Shown one piece after another: positions 36,025 through 44,345 of a stretch of DNA of 53,115 bases (the stretch's first letter is position 1; every line of letters begins with the position of its first letter). Both the position numbers and the translations under genes were made by a program. The notes under the pieces were generated by a model. The model made no database searches. It was not told the DNA's origin and saw nothing but the letters and a program-made list of their open reading frames with translations. This DNA comes from Cytobacillus firmus (GTDB lineage Bacteria > Bacillota > Bacilli > Bacillales > Cytobacillaceae): contig NZ_JAMBOJ010000033.1 of NCBI RefSeq assembly GCF_023715565.1, forward strand, positions 1 to 53,115. Direction: 5' to 3'.

Positions 36025-36792
36025 TTATAAATGTTCTTCAAACCATTTAACTGTTTCAAGAAGTCCCTCCCTGCTGACTTTATGCCCCGCCTGTTCATCT
36101 GATATAAACAGGAGGTTTTCAGGCGAGTCACTGTACAGGGGCTGGATGGTCTCATAAAATTGGTATGTATAAGAATAAGGAACAACCGGGTCCTTTTTGC
36201 CATGCCAAAACATCAGCGGCCTTCCGGCAAGCTTTTCTGGCTGAAGACTCAGATCCCGCTCCCTAAGAATTCTCAGAAGTTCTGCTAGTTCTTCATTTGT
36301 GAGAGGAACCTTAATTTTATTTTTCTTCAGTTCATCGAGCTGAAGCTGAGCAAACTTTTCATAGTATGGCATACCCATAAGGCTAACTGCAGTCTTGACC
36401 CATTCATATTGTGTCAGGGAGCCCAAAGTGACTATTCCCCCCATGGAGGTGCCCGCAAGTCCTATTCTTCCCTGATCAATCAGGTTCCAATCCTCATAGA
36501 CATTCCTGATTATGTTTAATTCCGCAATGGTATTCAGAACAATATCCCAAAGCTTGAAGTTTAAATCGGTGCCTGATAAGCCCTCGGATCTTTCCCCATG
36601 ATATAGGGTGTCCGGCAGTACTACCCTAAACCCTTTTTCTGCAAGGAGATAGGCATAATGCAGATTAAGTTCTTTGGCACTAGTAAAACCATGAACAAAA
36701 ATAATAAAAGGCAGGGGTTCACCTTTTATTTCCTGCCTGGCAAGTTCAAGAACAGGAATTTCCCTGATAAGCTTATGTTCAATTAAGACCAC
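36025..36792 (-). CDS. yitV: YitV-like prolyl-oligopeptidase-type esterase
   Basis: A 255-residue alpha/beta hydrolase of the peptidase S9/dienelactone hydrolase type. The oxyanion segment FIIFVHGFTSAKE (about residue 30), nucleophile elbow GLAGTSMGGIVTLG (Ser about 119), Asp in KKDPVVPY (about 198) and His in AGHKVSREG (about 236) give a full catalytic triad. No signal peptide, so cytoplasmic. Natural substrate unknown. GTG start at 36792 with AGGAGG upstream. It is transcribed divergently from yitU, as in the B. subtilis yitU/yitV neighbourhood. Confidence 0.88.
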   Translation of the reverse strand: MVLIEHKLIREIPVLELARQEIKGEPLPFIIFVHGFTSAKELNLHYAYLLAEKGFRVVLPDTLYHGERSEGLSGTDLNFKLWDIVLNTIAELNIIRNVYEDWNLIDQGRIGLAGTSMGGIVTLGSLTQYEWVKTAVSLMGMPYYEKFAQLQLDELKKNKIKVPLTNEELAELLRILRERDLSLQPEKLAGRPLMFWHGKKDPVVPYSYTYQFYETIQPLYSDSPENLLFISDEQAGHKVSREGLLETVKWFEEHL

Positions 36793-37067
36793 AATTTTTC
36801 CTCCTAAACCTGTTGTACTAAGATGAATTTTTTTACAAAATTATAATAATATTGATAACATATATGTATAAATTGATTTTGTAAAAGCTTAAGCTCTTGT
36901 CTTATGTAATTCTTTCGATATTTTCAGTTTAACATGTGGACTTTTCTTTTCCAAAACCTTTACACTTAGAACAAAAGCGGGGCATACTTCACTATAAGCC
37001 ATGCGCTCGAGTCTGCTGGCTGCAATTACATTATTATAAAAGTGCTGAGCGCTTAGAAGGAGATCTT

Positions 37068-37886
37068 ATGGCAGAAAAACATTTAATTGCATTGGACCTT
37101 GATGGCACTTTATTAAAAGATGACAAAACCATCTCGGCTAAAACTAAAATGATTATTCAAAAGGCACGTGAACAAGGGCATGAAGTTATGATTGCCACTG
37201 GAAGGCCATTTCGCTCGAGTGAAATTTACTATCGTGAAATGGATCTGACTACTCCGATTGTCAATTTCAATGGTGCATACATACATCATCCTAAAGACCA
37301 TAATTGGGGTGTTTACCACACACCACTGCAAATGAACGTGGCTAAGGAAATTGTCGAAGCCGTTAATAGCTATACGATTCATAATATCGTTGCAGAAGTT
37401 ATTGATGATGTTTATTTGCACTACCATGATGAGAAGCTTCTCGATATCTTTGGTTTCGGCGATCCAAATATTACCACCGGGGATTTGCGCAGTTACTTAA
37501 AAGATAATCCGACAAGCATGCTGATCCATACTGATGAGGAACATGTAAAATCCATCAGAAACCATCTTTCCGAAGTCCATGCCGAAGTAATTGACCACCG
37601 CAGATGGGCAGCTCCCTGGCATGTCATTGAAATCGTGAAAACTGGACTGAATAAAGCTGTGGGGCTCAAAAAAGCAGCTGATTACTTCCAAATACCGCCC
37701 GAGCGGATCATTGCTTTTGGCGATGAGGACAATGATCTTGAAATGCTTGAATTTGCAGGCTACGGGATTGCCATGGGCAATGCGATTGACCAGGTGAAGA
37801 ATATTGCCAAAGAAGTCACATTAACCAATGAGGAAGATGGCATTGGCATTTATCTAAATGAATTACTAAACCTAAAAGCTTTATAA
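37068..37886 (+). CDS. yitU: YitU-like Cof-type HAD phosphatase
   Basis: A 272-residue HAD-superfamily hydrolase, class IIB (Cof). Motif I is LDLDGTLL (nucleophile Asp about residue 10), motif II is IATGRPFR (about 46), the Lys is in GLNKAVGLK (about 198) and motif IV is AFGDEDNDLEML (about 221). B. subtilis YitU is among the HAD phosphatases reported to act on the riboflavin precursor 5-amino-6-ribitylamino-uracil phosphate; other sugar phosphates are also possible. ATG at 37068 follows AGAAGGAGA; longer upstream frames have no site. The 275-base gap before it has only A/T-rich promoter-like DNA. Confidence 0.9.
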   Translation: MAEKHLIALDLDGTLLKDDKTISAKTKMIIQKAREQGHEVMIATGRPFRSSEIYYREMDLTTPIVNFNGAYIHHPKDHNWGVYHTPLQMNVAKEIVEAVNSYTIHNIVAEVIDDVYLHYHDEKLLDIFGFGDPNITTGDLRSYLKDNPTSMLIHTDEEHVKSIRNHLSEVHAEVIDHRRWAAPWHVIEIVKTGLNKAVGLKKAADYFQIPPERIIAFGDEDNDLEMLEFAGYGIAMGNAIDQVKNIAKEVTLTNEEDGIGIYLNELLNLKAL

Positions 37887-38008
37887 AAAGTTCATTAATA
37901 GGAATTAAATAGAAACAGTTAAATCCCCTTTTTAAATCCTTCCTCTAGAGCATACTAAAGATGAAGCAGCCCAATTGCAGCTTCAAACTCTTGCTGGAGG
38001 GGATTCGA

Positions 38009-38161
38009 ATGGGTAAACGTAATAAATCAAAACGCTTCGTTCAACAGGGTGCTGATACTGTTAGTAAGCATGATGAGCGTATCCCGTACCACATGACCTA
38101 TGCTGAGGCGGAAGCCCAAAAATTAGCTAATGTGAAAGAATCATCCCTCGGAGGAATATAG
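38009..38161 (+). CDS. Small hydrophilic protein of unknown function
   Basis: A 50-residue, strongly charged peptide that begins MGKRNKSKRFVQQGADTVSK and ends ESSLGGI. The ATG at 38009 has GGAGGGG seven bases upstream, and the next gene begins two bases after the stop codon, so it is translated as part of a short operon. The N-terminal half is basic and the second half mixed; there is no membrane segment. I do not recognise a family. Small basic proteins of this kind are frequent near yitU in bacilli, perhaps spore-associated, but no direct evidence is visible. Confidence 0.75.
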   Translation: MGKRNKSKRFVQQGADTVSKHDERIPYHMTYAEAEAQKLANVKESSLGGI

Positions 38162-38163
38162 CG

Positions 38164-38349
38164 ATGGGTAACAGATTATTTCAGGAAGCCAGAAAGTATG
38201 TGGAATTAGCCAAAAATTCTGCAGACGAAGAAACTGTTTCCCGGGCGAAAAATGCTTTAAGTTCCGCGTTTGCCAACTCAACAGTTGCTGAACAGGCACA
38301 GCTCCGGGAGATGCAGCAGGAGCTTGAACAATATTCGCAGTATCGCTAA
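38164..38349 (+). CDS. DUF3813-like small helical protein
   Basis: A 61-residue, entirely helical and charged protein with Gln/Glu-rich C-terminus. I recognise the pattern LFQEARKYVELAKNS and NALSSAFANSTVAEQAQL as the DUF3813 family of bacilli, of unknown function. The ATG is preceded by CTCGGAGGAA. It follows the 50-residue gene by two bases and is closed by a strong terminator, making a two-gene unit. Confidence 0.8.
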   Translation: MGNRLFQEARKYVELAKNSADEETVSRAKNALSSAFANSTVAEQAQLREMQQELEQYSQYR

Positions 38350-38387
38350 AAAGAGCTGGCGGCCTCAATGGCTGCCAGCTCTTTTTA
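38347..38387. terminator. Bidirectional terminator
   Basis: AAAAAGAGCTGGC and GCCAGCTCTTTTT form a 13-base stem with additional pairing inside. T runs on both strands serve the DUF3813 gene and the convergent BsuPI gene. Confidence 0.9.
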
Positions 38388-39134
38388 CCTCTTTTCCAGG
38401 ATAACAGGAAAAGAATTTATTATATCCCCTTTTACATCTTTTTCATATAAATGCAAAAGCACTGTTCCGTTTTCAGGGATGTTCTCAGAAGGAATGCTTA
38501 TTTCTATCCTATAGCTCTTCCAATCATTTGATGACGCCACTATGGGCTTTTCAGGCTGCAGCTCATTATGGCCATCTTCAACTGTATACCATAGCTTTCC
38601 GCTTTTTGGGCGAGCATTAAATAATATGGTATATTCCCCGTTCCCGCCTGTAACCTTTGCCTGGCTGAAGGAAGGATTTTGGCCCGGGATATAAACAGAT
38701 GCTTGAGATTCAGGTTTTGTCTCCAACTTTTCCCCATTTAAGTTTGATGCCAGCAGCCGAGCTTTTACTAGGTACTCTCCCTCCTGAACTCTTTTCCCTT
38801 TATGCATGTAATCCCACTGCTCTTCCCATAACTTGTTATCATCCGGGTTAATGGTAATGTTTTGGATAGCCTGTAAAAATACTTTTCCTTCTGAGGAGGA
38901 ATATACCTTATCGCCATTTTGAGTGAAAATCTCCACTTCATAAAAATGAGAGGATCCAAACTCAAAACTCAGCGGATAATTGGCCTTATTCCTCAGAAGC
39001 AAATCGATCTTTAGTGTTTCTTGTCCTGCTTGAGGCATTACATTAAAGTCATAAGGCATTTCCTTTACAGAAGCTTCAAAACTTTGCATAGGCATAGTAA
39101 AGATAATTACAGCAGCAGCCAAAAGCCGAAGCAT
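38385..39134 (-). CDS. Exported BsuPI (intracellular proteinase inhibitor-type) domain protein
   Basis: A 249-residue protein with an N-terminal hydrophobic signal segment (residues 1-18, ending near SFEA) and a BsuPI domain recognisable by the pattern LRNKANYPLSFEFGSSHFYEVEI...GDKVYSSS (about 50-80). The second half (about 145-245) resembles an immunoglobulin-like or Gmad2-type beta domain with LWYTVEDG. The B. subtilis homologue Ipi inhibits the intracellular serine protease IspA and is shorter, about 119 residues and without a signal. This longer, exported version may act on extracellular proteases or have another role. Ribosome binding site GGAGGGA. Position between DUF3813 and yitT matches ipi. 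Confidence 0.8.
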   Translation of the reverse strand: MLRLLAAAVIIFTMPMQSFEASVKEMPYDFNVMPQAGQETLKIDLLLRNKANYPLSFEFGSSHFYEVEIFTQNGDKVYSSSEGKVFLQAIQNITINPDDNKLWEEQWDYMHKGKRVQEGEYLVKARLLASNLNGEKLETKPESQASVYIPGQNPSFSQAKVTGGNGEYTILFNARPKSGKLWYTVEDGHNELQPEKPIVASSNDWKSYRIEISIPSENIPENGTVLLHLYEKDVKGDIINSFPVILEKR

Positions 39135-39153
39135 CCTTCATCCCTCCATTCAT

Positions 39154-39984
39154 TTAATCCCTGCGGAAGAAACCATATACACCAGTTGTTTGAACAATAT
39201 TTGTAAAAGCATTCGGATCCACTTCTTTTATGATTCTTTCAAGGTCAAATAACTCATAACGTGTGATGACAATCATCATCATATCCTTATTTTCATTTGT
39301 AAAAGCTCCCTTTGCAGGGAAAGTTGTTATTCCCCTGACAAGATTGTCATGAATCGCTTTTTTCATTTCTTCAGATTTTTTTGTGATAATCAGAGCTGTA
39401 AGTTTTTCATGTCTGGTGTGGATGGCATCAATAACCCTTGTAGAAGCATAAAGTGTTACAAGGGTATATAGCGCTTTTTCCCAGCCATACAGAAAACCGG
39501 CTGTTATAATAATAATGGCATTCAGAGTGAAGAAATATGTACCGACTGGTTTGTCTTTCATTCGGGACAAAACCATCGCAATAATATCCATTCCTCCTGT
39601 GGAAGCCCCCCATTTAAGTGTGATCCCTACACCTACAGCTGCTATGACACCTCCAAAAACGGCATTTAGCAGGATATCTTTTGATACGTGGATTACAGGT
39701 ATCACTTCAAGGAAGAAAGACATCAGGAAAACGCTTAAAAAACTATAAACCGTAAACGAACGGCCAACCTTATTCCAAGCCAATATGGTAACAGGAATAT
39801 TTAGAATGAACAGCAATATACCTGTTGATCCGAAATCACCCAGAATGCTTGAAAGAAGCTGTGCCACTCCTGTAAAACCGCTTGCATATACATTTGCGGG
39901 TATGAGAAAAAAATTCATCGCGATTGCATTCAATATCGCGCCAATCAACACAATAAATACTTTCTTAGTTTCTAGCCAAACCAT
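39154..39984 (-). CDS. yitT: YitT-family membrane protein (DUF2179)
   Basis: A 276-residue integral membrane protein. The N-terminal YitT_membrane domain has five to six hydrophobic segments (about residues 8-190, with LGDFGSTGILLF and WGASTGGMDIIA as family signatures), and the C-terminal DUF2179 domain (about 205-270) is soluble and resembles an ACT/PII-like fold. Function unknown. The gene is divergent from yitS (degV-like), as in B. subtilis. GGGGGT precedes the ATG. Confidence 0.92.
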   Translation of the reverse strand: MVWLETKKVFIVLIGAILNAIAMNFFLIPANVYASGFTGVAQLLSSILGDFGSTGILLFILNIPVTILAWNKVGRSFTVYSFLSVFLMSFFLEVIPVIHVSKDILLNAVFGGVIAAVGVGITLKWGASTGGMDIIAMVLSRMKDKPVGTYFFTLNAIIIITAGFLYGWEKALYTLVTLYASTRVIDAIHTRHEKLTALIITKKSEEMKKAIHDNLVRGITTFPAKGAFTNENKDMMMIVITRYELFDLERIIKEVDPNAFTNIVQTTGVYGFFRRD

Positions 39985-40109
39985 TTTTTACCCCCTGAAT
40001 TTTTATAGTTTGTTTACCCTAATAAGGTGCATTTTCAACACAATTCATTGTTTTTTCTCCTTGAATTCTATAAACTTAATTCATATAGTTTGAAAGCAGG
40101 TGAAAGATA

Positions 40110-40964
40110 ATGTCAGTAAAAATTCTAGCTGACAGTGCGTGTGACTTGCCGCTTAGCTTTTATAAACAACATGGCGTCACACTTTTTCCGTTACAGGTCC
40201 AACTGAATGATGGAGAATATGAAGATTTAGTCACCATAGAACCCAAGGATGTTTATAGAGCTATACGGGAAGGCCAAATGCCTAAAACTTCTCAAGTATC
40301 GCCTCTTCTTTTTGAGGAAACGTTCAATAAAATGGCAGAAAATAATGAAGACGGCATTTATATTTCTTTTTCCTCTGAACTTTCGGGTACATACCAGACC
40401 GCTGTCATGATCCTTGAGCAAGTAAAAGAGAACTACCCCGATTTCCAATTAACCATCATCGATTCCAAAGCTGCTTCATTGGGATACGGATTAATTGTGA
40501 AGGATGCTGCAGCTGCAGCACAATCAGGAGCATGCAAGGAAGACCTCCAGAAAGTAATCGAATTCCGCTGCCGGAACCTCGAGAGCTTATTTACGGTAAA
40601 TGATCTTGAATACCTTGCAAAAGGCGGCCGTGTTTCGAAAGCCTCGGCATTTTTGGGCGGACTTTTGAATATTAAACCTCTTTTAACAGTTGAAGATGGC
40701 AAACTTGTGCCGATTGAGAAATTGCGCGGCAAGAAGAAGCTGCTTCGCCGCATTATAGAGCTTATGAAAGAAAATGGGACTTCCTTTGAGATGCAGACTG
40801 TCGGCATCAGCCATGCTGATGATGAAGACACAGCTCTTGAAATGAAAAATCTGATACTTGACGAGCTTAATGCCAAAGAAGTCTATATAACATCCATTGG
40901 TTCAGCAATTGGGGCCCATACCGGCCCAGGGTCTATAGCGATATTCTACTTTAAGCAAATTTAA
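40110..40964 (+). CDS. yitS: DegV-family fatty-acid-binding protein YitS
   Basis: A 284-residue DegV protein. This family binds fatty acids and, as FakB, presents them to the kinase FakA. The N-terminal VKILADSACDLPLSF, the TSQVSP motif near residue 60, SSELSGTYQTA (about 90) and the GRVSK patch near residue 173 are typical lipid-binding signatures, with IGSAIGAHTGPGS at the end. Ribosome binding site AGGTGAAAG. Which chain length it prefers is not predictable. FakA is not in the window. Confidence 0.92.
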   Translation: MSVKILADSACDLPLSFYKQHGVTLFPLQVQLNDGEYEDLVTIEPKDVYRAIREGQMPKTSQVSPLLFEETFNKMAENNEDGIYISFSSELSGTYQTAVMILEQVKENYPDFQLTIIDSKAASLGYGLIVKDAAAAAQSGACKEDLQKVIEFRCRNLESLFTVNDLEYLAKGGRVSKASAFLGGLLNIKPLLTVEDGKLVPIEKLRGKKKLLRRIIELMKENGTSFEMQTVGISHADDEDTALEMKNLILDELNAKEVYITSIGSAIGAHTGPGSIAIFYFKQI

Positions 40965-41073
40965 ACCATAAGTGCAGGATACATACTCCATTTCATTCTG
41001 ACAGACAATATGACTGTACTTCAGTTATATTCCTGAAGGCAAAATCTATCAGTATGAAAGGAGTATTCTTATT

Positions 41074-41205
41074 ATGCCGCATACTTCCGATAATGATAAG
41101 AAAGCGAAAGACAATAATGCGCTTCTCCACGAAAAAAATATGATGCGTGAGAAAAATCGCAAAGCCGGGAAAAACCAATATTCAAAAAAGACAGATCACC
41201 TATAA
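41074..41205 (+). CDS. Small basic DUF3941-like protein
   Basis: A 43-residue highly charged peptide, beginning MPHTSDNDKKAKDNNALL and ending KKTDHL. AAGGAG lies nine bases before the ATG. The repeated charged runs and the ending SKKTDHL fit the DUF3941 family of very small bacillus proteins, as I recall it; function unknown. It is followed directly by a strong terminator. Confidence 0.7.
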   Translation: MPHTSDNDKKAKDNNALLHEKNMMREKNRKAGKNQYSKKTDHL

Positions 41206-41247
41206 TAATAAAACGGGCAAGCATTGGCTTGTCCGTTTTATTATTTT
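41204..41247. terminator. Bidirectional terminator
   Basis: A long stem (AATAATAAAACGG with CCGTTTTATTATT, plus CAAGC/GCTTG inside) ends the 43-residue gene and the convergent cvfB gene. Confidence 0.88.
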
Positions 41248-41257
41248 TTGCAGTTGA

Positions 41258-42121
41258 TTAGTCTTTCTTAATGTAGGTCCAGCCATCTTCCTGATAAATC
41301 CTGCCTTCCTTCATAAGCCGGCCCAAAGCTCTTTTAAAGGAAGCTTTGCTTAACTGAAAACGTTCCTGGATATCTTCCGGGGCGCTTTTATCGCCATATG
41401 GCATCGCACCGCTTCGGCTTTCAAGATAAGCAATGATTTTTTCGGAATCATTATCAAGTGCTTCATGCTTTCTTGGTATAAGAGAAACATTCACTGTCCC
41501 ATCTTCCTTTACATCAACAATGCGGCCTTCCACTTTCTCTCCAAGACGTGGCTCTCTTTTTCGCTGGGATTCATGGATAAAACCTTTAAAACCCTCATCT
41601 GTAAAAATCCAGCTTCCAACCTTTGCGGTTCTATAAATATGTCCGTGAATATTTTTATTAAAGTCACTTTTGGTTGCTTTATTTGAAATATCAGTAATGA
41701 CAGGATCAGTAGCCATTTTCACATAAATCCGGTTATTCTTATTTACCCGGAGTGTAATGTATAATCTATCTCCTTCAATCGGCCACACAGCTTCGTGGAC
41801 AGGAAGATCTTCCTCCCCAAGGAGCATGTCCTTCTGAATGCCAATATTGATAAATACACCGATGCCGGGTTTTACATCGCTTACATGCGCCCAGCCATAT
41901 GTACCAGCCTGAATCTCTGGAATGACAGTTGTTGCTGCGATTCTTCCCTGTGAGTCCATATAAAGGAAAGCCTCAACCTCCTGCCCTACTTCGAACTTTT
42001 CATCCGTCTCATTCTGATGAAGAAGAACATCCTCCTCTCCATCCGTTAAAAAATAGCCATATGCCGCTTCCCTTGAAACGATCAGCTTAACAGCACGGCC
42101 CAAATTCTCTTCTATAGCCAT
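41258..42121 (-). CDS. cvfB: CvfB-like S1 RNA-binding protein
   Basis: A 287-residue protein made of three S1-like OB folds (about 8-65, 70-135, 155-215) and a C-terminal winged helix (about 230-285). I recognise the S. aureus CvfB / B. subtilis YitL family, which binds RNA and in S. aureus affects virulence gene expression. S1 features are GVFINIGIQKDMLLGEEDLP and GFKGFIHESQ. No signal peptide. Ribosome binding site AGGAGGAAAAG. It is divergent from yajQ, as yitL and yitK are close in B. subtilis. Confidence 0.9.
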   Translation of the reverse strand: MAIEENLGRAVKLIVSREAAYGYFLTDGEEDVLLHQNETDEKFEVGQEVEAFLYMDSQGRIAATTVIPEIQAGTYGWAHVSDVKPGIGVFINIGIQKDMLLGEEDLPVHEAVWPIEGDRLYITLRVNKNNRIYVKMATDPVITDISNKATKSDFNKNIHGHIYRTAKVGSWIFTDEGFKGFIHESQRKREPRLGEKVEGRIVDVKEDGTVNVSLIPRKHEALDNDSEKIIAYLESRSGAMPYGDKSAPEDIQERFQLSKASFKRALGRLMKEGRIYQEDGWTYIKKD

Positions 42122-42278
42122 CTCTTTTCCTCCTTCTCTGCAATAAACAGCAAATATTCATTATATTAAATCTTTCCCCAAAAAGATCACATAACTCCTA
42201 AAGTTGTTTGAACTGCTATATTTTACTATAATAAGGACTAGAAGTGAAACTTAAATTGTTATCCCTAAGGAGGCTGTC

Positions 42279-42770
42279 ATGTCTAAAGAAAGCTCATTTG
42301 ATATTGTATCCAAAGTCGACTTTTCTGAAGTAACCAATGCCATTAATATTGCCATGAAGGAAATTTCCACCCGCTATGACTTTAAAGGCAGCAAAAGTGA
42401 TATAAAGCTGGATAAAGAAGAGCTTGTGCTTCTATCTGATGATGAATTTAAGCTTGACCAGCTTAAGGATGTTTTATTAGGCAAGTTAATCAAACGGGGC
42501 ATTCCTGTAAAAAATCTTGATTACAGCAAGATTGAGGGAGCATCAGGCGGAACGGTCCGCCAAAGAGCAAAGCTTGTCCAGGGCATTGATAAAGAAAATG
42601 CCAAGAAGATTAATACTCTGATTAAAAACAGCGGATTGAAAGTGAAGAGCCAGGTTCAGGATGATCAGGTACGTGTGACCGGCAAAAACCGCGATGATCT
42701 GCAGAAGATCATTGCTGCTGTTAAAGAAGCAGATTTGACAGTTGATGTTCAATTCGTTAACTATCGCTAA
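42279..42770 (+). CDS. yajQ: YajQ-family nucleotide-binding protein
   Basis: A 163-residue cytoplasmic protein with two ferredoxin-like halves. Family signatures are [17 protein letters not shown] at the start, [13 protein letters not shown] (about 30-45) and [11 protein letters not shown] near residue 130. Members bind nucleotides or cyclic di-GMP in some species, and the fold has been linked to RNA binding. Bacillus YitK is the equivalent. AAGGAGG precedes the ATG by seven bases. Confidence 0.95.
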   Translation: MSKESSFDIVSKVDFSEVTNAINIAMKEISTRYDFKGSKSDIKLDKEELVLLSDDEFKLDQLKDVLLGKLIKRGIPVKNLDYSKIEGASGGTVRQRAKLVQGIDKENAKKINTLIKNSGLKVKSQVQDDQVRVTGKNRDDLQKIIAAVKEADLTVDVQFVNYR

Positions 42771-42803
42771 AAAAGCAAACGGAAAACTCCGTTTGCTTTT
42801 TTG
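42770..42803. terminator. Bidirectional terminator
   Basis: AAAAAAGCAAACGG and CCGTTTGCTTTTTT form a perfect 14-base stem with a short loop, terminating yajQ and the convergent acetyltransferase gene. Confidence 0.93.
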
Positions 42804-42812
42804 TTTGTGCTG

Positions 42813-43316
42813 CTATTTAACAAATCTATACATCAATAATTCATCTGCATAGGTCCCATCTTTTCTTTTTATATGTTTAATTTTACGGCCTTCCTCCCGA
42901 AATCCAAATCGTTTGTACATATGAATGGCCCTCTCATTATAGGCAAACACCTCAAGACAAATTTTTTCCAGACCGGGTTCTCCTTTAGCCCATTGCAGGA
43001 ATTGTTTCATCATTTTGCTCCCCAGTCCCTGATTGCAATGCTCCTCCTGTATCGAGATTCCGAAATACCCCAAATGGTTAACCTTTTTGCTTTTTGAGCG
43101 TCTTAAGTTCAGCATCCCAACCACTTCCTGGTTAATTTCTGCTATTAAGATCAGATCTCCTGATTGAAGACTCCTTTCAATCCAGATCTCCTCTTCCTTT
43201 AGAGTCATCGTAAATTCTTCCGGCTCGGTCAATAAAAAATCACTTTCTCCAAAAGCTTGCCTGCAGTGCTTTAAGATTGCTGCGGCGTCCTTTTTCTCAG
43301 CAAAGCGAATTTGCAA
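42813..43316 (-). CDS. GNAT-family N-acetyltransferase
   Basis: A 167-residue GNAT acetyltransferase transferring an acetyl group from acetyl-CoA to an unidentified amine. The fold is readable: N-terminal IRFAEKKDAAAIL, strand VVGMLNLRR, the acetyl-CoA pyrophosphate loop EEHCNQGLGSKMM (Q-x-x-G-x-G/S pattern, about 93-105), and EVFAYNERAIHMYKRFGFREEG typical of RimI-like members. It could correspond to B. subtilis YitI or YitH, but I cannot separate these. Ribosome binding site is weak. Confidence 0.87.
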   Translation of the reverse strand: MQIRFAEKKDAAAILKHCRQAFGESDFLLTEPEEFTMTLKEEEIWIERSLQSGDLILIAEINQEVVGMLNLRRSKSKKVNHLGYFGISIQEEHCNQGLGSKMMKQFLQWAKGEPGLEKICLEVFAYNERAIHMYKRFGFREEGRKIKHIKRKDGTYADELLMYRFVK

Positions 43317-43374
43317 TTTTCTTCCCCCGCTCTTTTTATATCCATTATAAAAATTAATTCAAATAATTTCCATG

Positions 43375-43400
43375 GTTTTTCACCATAATAAAGTGGGAAT
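43375..43400 (+). promoter_or_regulatory. SigB-type promoter candidate for the SDR gene
   Basis: GTTTTT (43375-43380), 14 bases, GGGAAT (43395-43400) resembles the general stress sigma factor consensus GTTTAA-N12-15-GGGWAW. It lies 36 bases before the start of a short-chain dehydrogenase of a family that belongs to the SigB regulon in B. subtilis. Confidence 0.55.
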
Positions 43401-43435
43401 GAAAAAGAGTATTAATGATTTGGAGGGATTTTTAA

Positions 43436-44305
43436 ATGTCTGATTCTCATAACAATCCAACAGAATTTCCGCCCCAGCATCAGGATCATCAGCCCGGCAC
43501 AGAGCCGCCAATGCAGCCTGAGCCGCAATCTGTCGATCCAAACTATAAGGGGTCTGATAAATTAAAAGGAAAAGTTGTTTTAATCACAGGCGGAGACAGC
43601 GGCATTGGGAAATCAGCGGCCACTTATTTCGCCAAAGAAGGAGCCAGCGTAGCAATTGTTTACTTAGACGAACATGAAGATGCGGAAAAAACAAAAGAGG
43701 CCATCCAGGCTGAAGGACAGGAATGCTTGTTGATTTCAGGAGATATAGGCAGTGAAACATTCTGTAAGGATATTGTCAGGAAAACCCTTGATAAGTTCGG
43801 TCAAATCGATGTACTGGTGAATAATGCAGCCGAGCAGCACCCTCAAAAAAGCCTGCTTGATATTACTGCTGAACAACTTGAAAAAACTTTCCGAACAAAC
43901 ATCTTTTCATTTTTCCATCTGACTAAGGCAGTATTGCCACACCTAAAAAAAGGAAGCTCCATCATCAATACTGCATCCATAACTGCTTATGAAGGAAACG
44001 AACAGCTTATCGACTACTCTTCTACAAAAGGCGCAATAGTCTCCTTCACACGCTCATTGGCCAAATCGCTGGCTGGACAGGGAATTCGCGTAAATGGAGT
44101 GGCTCCGGGACCTATTTGGACACCGCTTATTCCATCTACATTCACAGCAGATAAGGTATCAAAATTCGGTTCAAATACCCCAATAGGCAGAGCAGGACAG
44201 CCTTATGAACTGGCACCTGCCTATGTATATCTTGCCAGTGATGATTCATCTTATGTTAGCGGCCAGATGATCCATATCAATGGCGGAACAATTGTAAATG
44301 GATAA
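43436..44305 (+). CDS. Stress-type short-chain dehydrogenase (YhxC/YdaD-like)
   Basis: A 289-residue classical SDR with a 45-residue Pro/Gln/His-rich N-terminal extension. The cofactor loop is TGGDSGIGKS (TGxxxGIG, about 51-60), NNAA is at about 131, and the catalytic Ser-Tyr-Lys set is TASITAYEGNEQLIDYSSTKG (Tyr and Lys in YxxxK, about 195-199). The extended N-terminus and GGDSGIGK motif place it with YhxC, YhxD and YdaD, which are general-stress proteins; the substrate is unknown. Ribosome binding site TGGAGGGA. The promoter upstream looks SigB-like and a terminator follows. Confidence 0.9.
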   Translation: MSDSHNNPTEFPPQHQDHQPGTEPPMQPEPQSVDPNYKGSDKLKGKVVLITGGDSGIGKSAATYFAKEGASVAIVYLDEHEDAEKTKEAIQAEGQECLLISGDIGSETFCKDIVRKTLDKFGQIDVLVNNAAEQHPQKSLLDITAEQLEKTFRTNIFSFFHLTKAVLPHLKKGSSIINTASITAYEGNEQLIDYSSTKGAIVSFTRSLAKSLAGQGIRVNGVAPGPIWTPLIPSTFTADKVSKFGSNTPIGRAGQPYELAPAYVYLASDDSSYVSGQMIHINGGTIVNG

Positions 44306-44313
44306 ACAAATTG

Positions 44314-44345
44314 AAAGGGAAGCCTGCTGCAGGCTTCCCTTTTTA
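44314..44345 (+). terminator. Terminator of the SDR gene
   Basis: AAGGGAAGCCTG and CAGGCTTCCCTT form a 12-base stem with a three-base loop followed by TTTTA. It meets the end of the convergent regulator gene. Confidence 0.9.
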
